Source of the DNA: Bacillota bacterium
Lineage (GTDB): Bacteria; Vulcanimicrobiota; JAMDEM01
Direction of reading: 5' to 3'
DNA length: 5,945 bases
Assembly (NCBI GenBank): GCA_023486985.1
Contig: JAMDEM010000122.1
Coordinates: 1-5,945 of the forward strand
A model generated the notes under the pieces. That model saw only the letters and a list, made by a program, of their open reading frames with translations, did no database searches and had not been told where the DNA came from. Below, in pieces: positions 1 through 5,706 of this stretch (the stretch's first letter is position 1; each line of letters starts with the position of its first letter). The translations under genes were made by a program, and so were the position numbers.

Positions 1-33
1 CTTTTGATTTATCACCTCATTTTTCAATTTCTG

Positions 34-120
34 CTAATAAAATACCCAATAAACAAATAATCCAAACAAATAAATCAAAAGGAAAGAACCAAAAATTAAG
101 AGAACTATGCTTAAAATCAT
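34..120 (-). CDS. Possible 28-residue single-span membrane peptide (doubtful)
   Basis: A short minus-strand reading frame starts with ATG at 120 and ends with TAG at 34. It encodes an almost wholly hydrophobic peptide (MILSIVLLIFGSFLLIY...), long enough for one membrane helix. A purine-rich stretch (GGAGAAGGTAAGGGGG) lies directly before the ATG, which is ribosome-binding-site-like but closer than ideal. The same purine stretch belongs to a repeat-like intergenic sequence (about 120-165), so it may be fortuitous. AT-rich DNA readily gives hydrophobic frames by chance. A longer in-frame version reaching 345 runs antisense to the glycosyltransferase and is not believed. No function is proposed. 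Confidence 0.15.
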   Translation of the reverse strand: MILSIVLLIFGSFLLIYLFGLFVYWVFY

Positions 121-165
121 CCCCCTTACCTTCTCCTCTTCCGGGGGATTGGCGAGGGTGGCAAA
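120..165. repeat. Purine/pyrimidine-rich intergenic repeat-like segment
   Basis: The segment contains CCGGGGGATTGGCGAGGGTG next to CTTACCTTCTCCTCTTCC. It resembles dispersed GC-rich intergenic repeats whose false translation reads like ATLANPP-E-KVRG on the minus strand. It is richer in GC than its surroundings and sits just before the glycosyltransferase. This is recognised by resemblance only; no second copy occurs in the window. Confidence 0.3.
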
Positions 166-187
166 AACGTATGAAGAGAGAAAAATT

Positions 188-837
188 TTGAAACTTTCCA
201 TAATCATACCCTCATACAATGAGGCTGGCAATATAGACAGGGTAATCGCCCGTCTTAAGGAAACAAAGCTTCCTGAACCTCTCAGGTTCTTGAAAAATAC
301 GAAGAAGATAAAACCATAAGAACAGTAATCCTTAAGGAAAATCATGGCAAGGGTTTCGCCCTGCGCAAGGGCATTGAAACTGCATCAGGCGGCATAATAA
401 TCTTCCAGGATGCCGATCTTGAATATGACCCCGATGATTTCCACATTATGATTGCACCGATTCTGGAAGGCAGGGCAAAAGCTGTAACGGGCTCAAGATT
501 CCCTGGAAAAGCAGTAAATATGAGCCTTTTTTATTATATCGGAAATGGATTTCTCTCATTTGCAAATAATATTCTTTTCGGAGCGCATATAAATGACTTA
601 TGCTCATGTTACAAAGCCTTTGAAACAGAAACCTTAAGAAGCCTTAACCTTGACTGTGTCGGATTTGAGTCTGAAGCAGATATGATATCAAGAGCTGAAA
701 GAAAAGGAATTAAAATCATTGAAGTTTTAATACGTTATAACGCCAGGACCTCAGAGCAGGGCAAGAAGCTAAAATGGTTTGACGGAGTCTTGATATTTTT
801 AAGGCTCTTGAGAAACCGGTTCATCAAGATCAAATAA
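188..837 (+). pseudogene. Family 2 glycosyltransferase, dolichyl-phosphate-mannose-synthase-like, broken by internal deletion and frame change
   Basis: The 5' part (188-277) reads KLSIIIPSYNEAGNIDRVIARLKETKLPE, the usual N-terminus of GT-A glycosyltransferases that move a sugar from a nucleotide donor to a polyprenyl-phosphate or similar acceptor. From 277 the homology continues in another frame (TSQVLEKYEED...) to TAA at 837. It has the metal-binding FQDADLEYDP segment, TGSRF, the CYKAF segment and the GFESEAD...IRYNARTSEQGKK C-terminus of this family. Family members have about 15 more residues at the junction, ending in the DDGSTD nucleotide-binding motif. Here that segment is missing and the frame shifts, so roughly 46 or 49 nt are lost. 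I chose TTG at 188 because GAGAG lies 7 nt upstream and it places KLSIIIP at the normal N-terminus. An ATG at 107 would add 27 residues that look non-coding. A sequencing or assembly error could produce the same picture. Confidence 0.8.
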
Positions 838-839
838 AC

Positions 840-863
840 TACCCTGCAGCAAGCTGCAGGGTA
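840..863. repeat. REP-like palindrome just after the glycosyltransferase stop
   Basis: TACCCTGCAGC and GCTGCAGGGTA form a perfect 11-bp inverted repeat around AA, starting 3 nt after the stop codon at 837. A small CCCTTCGGG hairpin follows at 865-873. There is no T-run behind it, so it is less like an intrinsic terminator than like a repetitive extragenic palindrome. Confidence 0.75.
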
Positions 864-895
864 TCCCTTCGGGCAAGTTTGTTTTGCAACTTGAG

Positions 896-918
896 ACCCC
901 GCAGCAAGACTGCGGGGT
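896..918. repeat. Second REP-like palindrome
   Basis: ACCCCGCAG and CTGCGGGGT form a 9-bp stem with a CAAGA loop. The core resembles the palindrome at 840-863 (CCYYGCAGCAAG). The text after the stem (TATTCCGAAGCAAAATAAA) resembles that after the methyltransferase gene (TATTCGCGGGTCGAAAATAAA), so these appear to be copies of one repeat family. Confidence 0.7.
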
Positions 919-983
919 ATTCCGAAGCAAAATAAAAAAAGGAGTGCATTAGTTCATTGTCTAATACCAGGACTTATACTGCT

Positions 984-1075
984 GTCATTGCGAACACAGG
1001 GTTCCCGCCTCAAAGGGAATGGGTGAGCAATCCTGTAAAGAGAAATTGCTTCGGGACTTTGCCCCTCGCAATGAC
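984..1075. repeat. GTCATTGCGA...TCGCAATGAC intergenic inverted-repeat element
   Basis: Perfect 10-bp terminal inverted repeats (984-993 and 1066-1075) bound a 92-bp element. The interior contains GAGCAAT and ATTGCTTC, giving an inner imperfect inverted repeat. Sequences with these ends and an internal GCAAT/ATTGC core are widespread intergenic repeats in many bacterial genomes; I recognise the pattern but cannot search it. It encodes no protein and could be a MITE-like or REP-like non-autonomous element. A half copy lies at 5897-5920. Confidence 0.75.
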
Positions 1076-1113
1076 ATCTTAAAGAACTGATAAGGACAAT
1101 CTGACGTTTCTAC

Positions 1114-1806
1114 ATGATGCAAGAAGAAGTGGAACTCCTGAAAATTGGGTTTGCAAACAGGCTCTACAATATGGGATTAAGAATCAGAGAATTCTTTTCC
1201 TTTATTGGAACTTCTTGGTATATAAAACTTTCCCTCGACTTTTTATTATCCTACCTTTTCTCCTCTCCTTACTCAATTGTCATGAAAGAAGGTCCTCAAA
1301 CCGGAATTTCAAGAGACAATCTTATCTATGGCGAAACACCGCTTATAACTATGAGAGACATTTTAAAAGAAGCAGGCGTCACTAAACGCGACATATTTTA
1401 CGACCTTGGCTCGGGAAGAGGCATTACCGTTTTTCTCGCAAACCTTTATTTCGGCATACCGGCGGCAGGCATAGAAGCTGTTCCAACCATGGCTGATAAA
1501 TCATATAAAATCAAAGAAAAGATGGGCTTAAAAGAAGCACAGTTTTATCAGGGCGATTTTCTTCAGGCGGATATTTCCCTCGGCACCATCTTTTATATTG
1601 CCGGAACCACATTTGACGACGAAACAATAAATAAACTTAAAAAGAAGCTCTCTGCCTTAAAAAAAGGAGTAAAAATTATCACTCTCTCCTTCCCTGTAGA
1701 AAGCCCCTATTTCAAGCTCATCAAAAAGAAAAAATTTAAATTCTCATGGGGAGAGGCAGAAGTTTATTTTCATGAAAGAACTAAAACACCGGTAATAGAA
1801 TTATAA
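1114..1806 (+). CDS. Class I SAM-dependent methyltransferase with hydrophobic N-terminus; substrate unknown
   Basis: This 230-residue protein has the S-adenosylmethionine-binding core of Rossmann-fold methyltransferases. Motif I is DLGSGRG (97-103) after the first beta strand. The acidic residue ending strand 2 is E121 in GIEAVP, and QGDF (146-149) ends strand 3. FYIAGTTFDDE (160-170) sits at motif IV, followed by the helix and strand KKGVKIITLSF (183-193). Residues about 27-56 are hydrophobic and aromatic and could be a membrane anchor or acceptor-binding face. The layout resembles small DOT1-like or membrane-associated methyltransferases, but nothing fixes the substrate. An in-frame TGA at 1102 limits the start to ATG 1114, ATG 1117 or GTG 1129. 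No good ribosome-binding site is visible: AAGGA at 1092-1096 is about 17 nt away. The ATPase gene follows after 63 bp and is probably co-transcribed. Confidence 0.8.
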   Translation: MMQEEVELLKIGFANRLYNMGLRIREFFSFIGTSWYIKLSLDFLLSYLFSSPYSIVMKEGPQTGISRDNLIYGETPLITMRDILKEAGVTKRDIFYDLGSGRGITVFLANLYFGIPAAGIEAVPTMADKSYKIKEKMGLKEAQFYQGDFLQADISLGTIFYIAGTTFDDETINKLKKKLSALKKGVKIITLSFPVESPYFKLIKKKKFKFSWGEAEVYFHERTKTPVIEL

Positions 1807-1850
1807 ACTACCACAAGCAGAGCCCGTGGTATTCGCGGGTCGAAAATAAA
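1807..1850. repeat. Degenerate copy of the post-stop palindromic repeat
   Basis: Directly after the methyltransferase stop, CTACCAC...CCGTGGTATTCGCGGGTCGAAAATAAA parallels the 838-930 region (CTACCCTGCAGC...; CTGCGGGGTATTCCGAAGCAAAATAAA). The stem is reduced to CCAC/GTGG. I infer a decayed member of the same family, again immediately 3' of a stop codon. Confidence 0.45.
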
Positions 1851-1869
1851 GTTTTGAGAGAAATTATAA

Positions 1870-3318
1870 ATGCTTTTTGCCAGAAAAAGATACCTGCCTA
1901 TAACAATTGATAAAAGCCATCTCATCACAATCGGCGAAAGAATGTATGCCGAATCCATTGAGCTTATCAGGGAGCTGGTTAATAATGCTTATGATGCCGA
2001 TGCCACTATTGTAAAAATTCTTATCTCGCCGGAGGAAATTAGAATTGAAGACAACGGCTCCGGCATGGATATGAGAGGACTTCGCCAGTATTTTAATCTT
2101 GGCTCACCGGAAAAAAAGATAAACCCCGTTTCTCCGAAATTCAAAAGGCAAAGAATCGGGCAATTCGGCATAGGAAAATTTGCAAGTCTTGCCGCCGCAG
2201 AAAATTTCCAGATATACACCCAGCACACGGATTTTGCAGCAAAGGTTACTTTTGACAAGATTGACTGGGAGAAAAACGGTGGAAAATGGCTTCTGCCTTT
2301 AGAAATATTAACACCCGATCCTCAAAGAGGCGATGGCACAACCATCAGTCTCTCAAAGCTTACTAAAGAATTTGATCCTTTGGAAGTCGAACTGCGTTTA
2401 AGAGAATCTGTTCCCCTCAAGGCTTCCCACTTTCTGGTTTATATCAATGATAAAAGGCTTGTGCCAAAGATGTATTCCGGGCACAAACTGCCGTTTCTTG
2501 AAGGAACTGAATTCGGGACAGTGCATGGAGAGATAATAATACTACCTGCCTCCAAAGCTACAGGAGAGATTGCAGGAATTGATATAAAAGTAAAACAGGT
2601 TACCGTAAAACGGGAGCTATTCGACCTGCCGGTATGGGGCAAGGACGCCGCAAGAGTAAGGGGAGAAATCCATGCAGATTTTCTTCCAATAACAAGTGAT
2701 AGGACTAATTTCATTTTGGATTCACCGGAATATAAAGCCTTCTTGAAAGTCATGGAAAAAATTTTAGATGAAGTAAAGAACGCCCTCGGCAAAATATCGG
2801 GAAAGTCTGAAAGAATCAAAGCCAAAAAAGCCCTTAAAGACGCCCTTTACAGGATTCAAAAAGCACTGATCCAGCATCCTGAATTTTCACCCTTTGCTTT
2901 AAATCCTGATTCTTCCGGTGATATGGCTCAGAATATAAAACCTGAAATTACAGAAGGCAAAAGAGTTGAGAAAGAAGCAAAAAAGGCAGCGGCAAAAAAG
3001 AAAAAAGGAAAAAAAGCAAAGGTTAATGCAATCACCCCTGATGCTGTTATTCAAAAGATGAAGCTGGGAACAGGCGGAGTTACCTGCTGCCTTGACAATT
3101 TTGGCACAGACGGGCCTGAATCTGTAACAGAAGGAACCATAATTTATATAAACAAAGATCACCCTTTATACATAAGGGAGCTAAGAAAACCTGATGCCCA
3201 TACCATGCATATAGCACGGCTTCTGGCTCAAGAAATATCTTTGATGAAGGACCCCAGAAATCCCAGACAGGCTTACGAACGCCAGAGTGTCCTTCTGCGT
3301 GATGCATTTATTGAGTGA
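1870..3318 (+). CDS. GHKL (HSP90/MORC-like) ATPase with Lys-rich linker and separate C-terminal domain
   Basis: This 482-residue protein has the full Bergerat ATP-binding fold. The N-box is ELVNNAYDADA (35-45), with E35 as the likely general base and N39 for Mg2+. DNGSGMD (61-67) is the adenine-contacting G1 box. The glycine-rich lid is RIGQFGIGKFAS (95-106). GDGTTISL (154-161) is the late GT motif. A transducer-like region follows, with TSDRTNFI (275-282). Residues about 365-387 are Lys/Ala-rich (KKAAAKKKKGKKAK), a flexible, perhaps nucleic-acid-binding linker. A further domain (about 388-482) contains IIYINKDHPLY and a helical end. The layout fits HSP90-like and MORC/MutL-type ATPases that clamp or remodel DNA or proteins. 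It has no histidine-kinase phosphoacceptor or receiver domain. GAGAG lies 9 nt before the ATG. There is no signal peptide, so it is cytoplasmic. The client is unknown; a role in DNA handling or phage defence is only a possibility. Confidence 0.88.
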   Translation: MLFARKRYLPITIDKSHLITIGERMYAESIELIRELVNNAYDADATIVKILISPEEIRIEDNGSGMDMRGLRQYFNLGSPEKKINPVSPKFKRQRIGQFGIGKFASLAAAENFQIYTQHTDFAAKVTFDKIDWEKNGGKWLLPLEILTPDPQRGDGTTISLSKLTKEFDPLEVELRLRESVPLKASHFLVYINDKRLVPKMYSGHKLPFLEGTEFGTVHGEIIILPASKATGEIAGIDIKVKQVTVKRELFDLPVWGKDAARVRGEIHADFLPITSDRTNFILDSPEYKAFLKVMEKILDEVKNALGKISGKSERIKAKKALKDALYRIQKALIQHPEFSPFALNPDSSGDMAQNIKPEITEGKRVEKEAKKAAAKKKKGKKAKVNAITPDAVIQKMKLGTGGVTCCLDNFGTDGPESVTEGTIIYINKDHPLYIRELRKPDAHTMHIARLLAQEISLMKDPRNPRQAYERQSVLLRDAFIE

Positions 3319-3371
3319 GCGGAGAATTCCAAGTGATGAAGAGGCAAAGCTAACGGAACTTCGACAGTTAA

Positions 3372-3408
3372 AAATTTAAAACCCTGATAAAATCAGGGTT
3401 TTAAATTT
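3372..3408. terminator. Bidirectional terminator hairpin between convergent genes
   Basis: AAATTTAAAACCCTGAT (3372-3388), an AAA loop and ATCAGGGTTTTAAATTT (3392-3408) form a perfect 17-bp stem. It lies 53 bp after the plus-strand ATPase stop and 105 bp after the minus-strand gene A stop. T-runs occur in the distal arm on both strands, and on the minus strand TTTTTAAC follows the core. Position and shape fit termination of both convergent units. Confidence 0.75.
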
Positions 3409-3513
3409 AAAAGGGCAGATGTAGCCATTACAGTTTAAGACTTCTTTTAACAGGATATTTATTTAAATTTTAGACTTTAATTTGCTGCAACTTTTTGGTG
3501 ATTTAAATAAAAA

Positions 3514-4086
3514 TTATTTATTTAAATCAAAATAATTATAAGTATCCTGCAAAATTTTGTCATGTTTTTTCTGAAGATACGCAGGATCCGGATTAAGATC
3601 AAAATGATTCTTTACCTCAAGTTTCAGTGCTTTGGAGTCTGCCTCTGAGTGAACATATTCTCCTCTGTTCCAACCCCATTTAGCGCCTTTGAGAGCTTCA
3701 GTGGCGCCTCTAATAACGGCAGAAGAAAGACCTCCAGGAAGTGTAAATAAGCCGAGCGATGTTCCTAAAATAATGGCACCAAGGGGACCTGCCGTCAAAC
3801 CTCCAATTGCCATAGCTATTAAAACATTTTCTACACCTGCCATTAACTTGCCGACTTTGCTTGCGTCATCTTTAGGAACTCCTTTAATTCCTCCTTCGAA
3901 GCCTTCCACGGTTCCCCGTATTCCCCGCTTAACAAAACCTTCAACCGCTGCTCCTGACTTTTTAAAAATATCTTTTGAACCTTCTGCCTTTGAGTCCTGG
4001 AGTTTGGATGATTCCTTGTTAAGGGCAACTTCGGAATTTTCTTTCCCTGGCATTGGAACGCCGGATACTCCGTTCATTTTTGTCAT
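3514..4086 (-). CDS. Gene A: small glycine-rich hydrophobic protein of unknown function
   Basis: This is a 190-residue protein that I do not recognise. I place the start at ATG 4086 (MTKMNGV...) because AGGAGG lies 8 nt upstream; an in-frame ATG at 4119 lies upstream of that site, at the -10 box, and is rejected. Residues 1-45 are polar and probably disordered. Residues 45-70 are Gly-rich, with VEGF repeated at 48-51 and 60-63. Residues about 84-118 are strongly hydrophobic and rich in Gly, Ala, Leu and Ile (IAMAIGGLTAGPLGAIILG), enough for a membrane hairpin with glycine-zipper spacing. The C-terminus is charged and ends in DTYNYFDLNK. There is no signal peptide, no cysteine and no catalytic motif. 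It is the last of three minus-strand genes, and its leader is nearly identical to that of gene B. A membrane-inserted, secreted or effector-like role is possible but unproven. Confidence 0.75.
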   Translation of the reverse strand: MTKMNGVSGVPMPGKENSEVALNKESSKLQDSKAEGSKDIFKKSGAAVEGFVKRGIRGTVEGFEGGIKGVPKDDASKVGKLMAGVENVLIAMAIGGLTAGPLGAIILGTSLGLFTLPGGLSSAVIRGATEALKGAKWGWNRGEYVHSEADSKALKLEVKNHFDLNPDPAYLQKKHDKILQDTYNYFDLNK

Positions 4087-4192
4087 AATAATCTCCTCCT
4101 TATCTTTACTTAAAAACATTATAACTGTTGGATTGTTTAGTTTGTTTTACACATGCCCCCCTTTCATGTTAAAAATTTGTTAACATTTTTCA
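4087..4192 (-). promoter_or_regulatory. Leader and promoter of gene A (cassette copy 1)
   Basis: Reading towards gene A, the cassette holds the inverted repeat at 4186-4166, six G at 4161-4156, a poor -35 (AACAAA, 4146-4141), a 17-nt spacer, a perfect -10 TATAAT (4123-4118) and AGGAGG (4100-4095). Counted from the start codon (4084), 95 of 109 positions match the gene B leader with no gap, and 4138-4173 is invariant. A strong -10 with a weak -35 suggests activator-dependent transcription. Start-site positions are inferred, not measured. Confidence 0.7.
4166..4186. promoter_or_regulatory. Candidate operator: 7-7-7 inverted repeat, copy 1
   Basis: ATGTTAA (4166-4172), a 7-nt spacer and TTAACAT (4180-4186) form a dyad centred about 53 bp upstream of the -10 box. 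Its arms are identical in copy 2, while the spacer differs by one base. The position upstream of a weak -35 fits an activator site. The protein that binds it is unknown. Confidence 0.5.
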
Positions 4193-4234
4193 CGATTCTA
4201 AAACCGGGAGCTCTACCGCCAAAACTTATCAACT

Positions 4235-4954
4235 TTATCGGGCTATATATGCTTCTTCAATTCCTAACGAAGGTGAAGGAAGTTCAAGAAGATCAACAGC
4301 AATTTTAATTTTTGTCTTGATAACGCCTTCTTTTGATATAACATCAGAATCAGTATGAATTTCTGATTTGACAAGCTTTCCTTCTTTATAGGCAAAATAA
4401 GTTATTCCACTTGCTGAGAGAACTTGTCTTGTACTTTCATTAAGTTCAATCTCTTTTTGAGGACAGCTAACTTTTATTTCTGCACAATCATGCCCATTAA
4501 TCTTCCCGGTTCCAACAAGAGTATAGGTGTAATTAAGAGTTTCAGGCTGGTCTTTCCCGGGAATTGTAATCCTGCTTTCTCCATTCCAGCTTTCGCCTTT
4601 CTTTACGGGACTTGACGGGAAAGGAGGCTGCTGATAAGGAAAATCAACCGAACTCTGGGTTACAGTCCCATTTTTCTGCATCTTCATGTTTATTATGCTT
4701 CCAACAGTCGGAAGCTCTAGTTCTTCTCCCTCTCTCTTAAGGGAACCTGATTCAATTGTTACGTCCATGTTCATACTTCCATCGGATGCCACATCACTGG
4801 CTTTTTGACGCATAACCATTTCCATCAAAGCTTCCTGCGTGAAATTCTGGTCTGTCATTTTGAAATCTTGATCAGTATAGACAATAACTTTGTACTGAAG
4901 AGATTCACCTTTTTTCATCTTGTACTCAAGTAATATTACTTCTCCGACTACCAT
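4235..4954 (-). CDS. Gene C: beta-rich protein of an uncharacterised, usually exported family; no signal peptide
   Basis: This is a 239-residue protein. The start at ATG 4954 is firm: AAAGGAGG lies 9 nt upstream. The chain alternates polar and hydrophobic residues throughout, which indicates beta sheet. LLEYKMKKGESLQYKV (8-23) opens the domain. A Met-rich stretch, ALMEMVMRQ (42-50), and MNMDVTIESG (61-70) follow. FPSSPVKKGESWNGE (112-126), YTLVGTGKINGHDCAEIKVSC (144-164) and ITYFAYKEGKLVKSEI (184-199) match the pattern of uncharacterised bacterial periplasmic or lipid-anchored proteins (DUF6263-like, from memory, unverified). Those normally carry an N-terminal signal; here the domain begins at residue 8, so it looks cytoplasmic or exported by another route. 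Two cysteines (157 and 164) are seen. It lies between genes B and A on the same strand, with 149 bp before A and 144 bp after B. Confidence 0.7.
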   Translation of the reverse strand: MVVGEVILLEYKMKKGESLQYKVIVYTDQDFKMTDQNFTQEALMEMVMRQKASDVASDGSMNMDVTIESGSLKREGEELELPTVGSIINMKMQKNGTVTQSSVDFPYQQPPFPSSPVKKGESWNGESRITIPGKDQPETLNYTYTLVGTGKINGHDCAEIKVSCPQKEIELNESTRQVLSASGITYFAYKEGKLVKSEIHTDSDVISKEGVIKTKIKIAVDLLELPSPSLGIEEAYIAR

Positions 4955-5016
4955 TTTACTGCGCCTCCTTTCAAGATTTTTATAGTGAGGAAAAAAGTTT
5001 TTATCTTTAAACAGTC

Positions 5017-5040
5017 AGGGGAGAATGATCATTCTCCCCT
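5017..5040. terminator. Perfect 24-bp palindrome between genes B and C
   Basis: AGGGGAGAATGATCATTCTCCCCT is fully self-complementary: a 10-bp stem with a GATC loop, or a 12-bp dyad. It begins 58 bp past the gene B stop and ends 62 bp before the gene C start. On the minus strand the following bases (TGACTGTTTAAAG) lack a T-run, so termination would be weak. It could instead be an operator for gene C or a processing site. Confidence 0.5.
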
Positions 5041-5098
5041 CTAAGTTAACTTACCACCTTCAAAACTCTACTGAATTTTTTATGGAGACAAACTTACT

Positions 5099-5506
5099 TT
5101 AACTATATTTTTTCTGAAGAGCATTAGCCTGTTCGTCTAAGTCCCTTCCCTTGAAGTAATTGTCCGCAACAGTAAAGACTTCTGCCCCTTCGGCAAATCC
5201 TAATAATCCAATTGTAAGGGGTGGGAAGACACTTGCACCCAGAACAGCCACTGGAATCATTAGCGCTCCGCCCATGGCTCCAAAGAGTAAGGCTTCTTTC
5301 TTCCGTACGCTGGCTTCCATTCTTAAGTCAGCAATCTTTTTCTGCATGTATGACGAGAGGTTTTTTTCTTGCTTTACCTTTGTTCCTAGAGTGACTTCAT
5401 CACGGGCAAGCTCCCTAAGTGGAGATTCTTCTCCGCTCTTCTTTGACACCTCCGGTTTTATGTTTGGCTGCTGCACAGGGAAATTTTTTCCGATTGCTTC
5501 TGCCAT
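5099..5506 (-). CDS. Gene B: small protein with a hydrophobic helical hairpin, function unknown
   Basis: This is a 135-residue protein that I do not recognise. I place the start at ATG 5506 (MAEAIGKNF...) because AAGGAG lies 9 nt upstream; the in-frame ATG at 5536 lies inside the promoter leader and is rejected. Residues 1-45 are polar and Pro/Lys/Glu-rich. Residues about 47-71 form a charged helix (YMQKKIADLRMEASVRKKE). Residues 72-113 are hydrophobic, Gly/Ala-rich and split by PP at 95-96 (ALLFGAMGGALMIPVAVLG, then LTIGLLGFAEGAEVF), so a two-helix membrane hairpin is likely. The tail is charged (KGRDLDEQANALQKKYS). It has no signal peptide and no cysteine. Its design resembles gene A (polar N-terminus, one hydrophobic hairpin, charged end) without clear sequence homology. 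It is expressed from a nearly identical leader. Confidence 0.75.
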   Translation of the reverse strand: MAEAIGKNFPVQQPNIKPEVSKKSGEESPLRELARDEVTLGTKVKQEKNLSSYMQKKIADLRMEASVRKKEALLFGAMGGALMIPVAVLGASVFPPLTIGLLGFAEGAEVFTVADNYFKGRDLDEQANALQKKYS

Positions 5507-5612
5507 TTGAATCAACTCCTTATCTTTATTTAACATCAGTATAGCTGTTGGAGTGTCTAGTTTGTTTTACACATGCCCCCCTTTCATGTTAAATATTTGT
5601 TAACATTTGTCA
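5507..5612 (-). promoter_or_regulatory. Leader and promoter of gene B (cassette copy 2)
   Basis: The order and spacing match copy 1 at a constant offset of 1420 bp, including the start codon: inverted repeat 5606-5586, six G 5581-5576, weak -35 AACAAA (5566-5561), -10 TATACT (5543-5538) and AAGGAG (5521-5516). Relative to copy 1 the -10 differs by one base. Outside the cassette (beyond 5612 and inside the coding region) similarity stops, so the copied unit is the control region itself. Confidence 0.7.
5586..5606. promoter_or_regulatory. Candidate operator: 7-7-7 inverted repeat, copy 2
   Basis: ATGTTAA (5586-5592) and TTAACAT (5600-5606) flank a 7-nt spacer. Arms and position relative to the -10 box are the same as in copy 1. 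A dimeric regulator is the simplest reading, though AT-rich dyads can be fortuitous. Confidence 0.5.
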
Positions 5613-5706
5613 TGGTTTCCTTATATTATTTTTTGTAGCGGTGGCACTTATGCCACCATAAGTATTATCCCAGTAATAGATTCTCTTGAATATATCTTCT
5701 TATATT

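Noticed and set aside
107..187. ATG at 107 as start of the glycosyltransferase
   Set aside because: The 27 extra residues come from repeat-like DNA, and the family's N-terminus begins at KLSIIIP. TTG 188 has a well-spaced GAGAG.
121..345. Upstream part of the 103-residue minus-strand frame (34-345)
   Set aside because: It is antisense to the glycosyltransferase and the repeat-like segment, with no ribosome-binding site at its first ATG.
838..1083. CRISPR-like array of repeats
   Set aside because: The repeats are palindromes of different sequence and irregular spacing, with no unique equal-length spacers and no cas genes.
2439..2825. Minus-strand frame inside the ATPase gene
   Set aside because: It lies opposite conserved ATPase coding sequence and has no initiation signal.
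3501..3527. ATTTAAATA...TATTTAAAT inverted repeat at the end of gene A
   Set aside because: It consists only of A and T, overlaps the stop codon and would be unstable. The 17-bp hairpin at 3372-3408 is the better terminator.
3689..4183. 164-residue plus-strand frame opposite gene A
   Set aside because: Pro/Ser-rich shadow of gene A's Gly-rich codons. Gene A has the strong ribosome-binding site, the promoter and plausible protein composition.
4990..5010. Possible link between TTATCTTTA upstream of gene C and the same string in the A/B leaders
   Set aside because: Only nine AT-rich bases match, at a different distance from the start codon; the rest of the cassette is absent.
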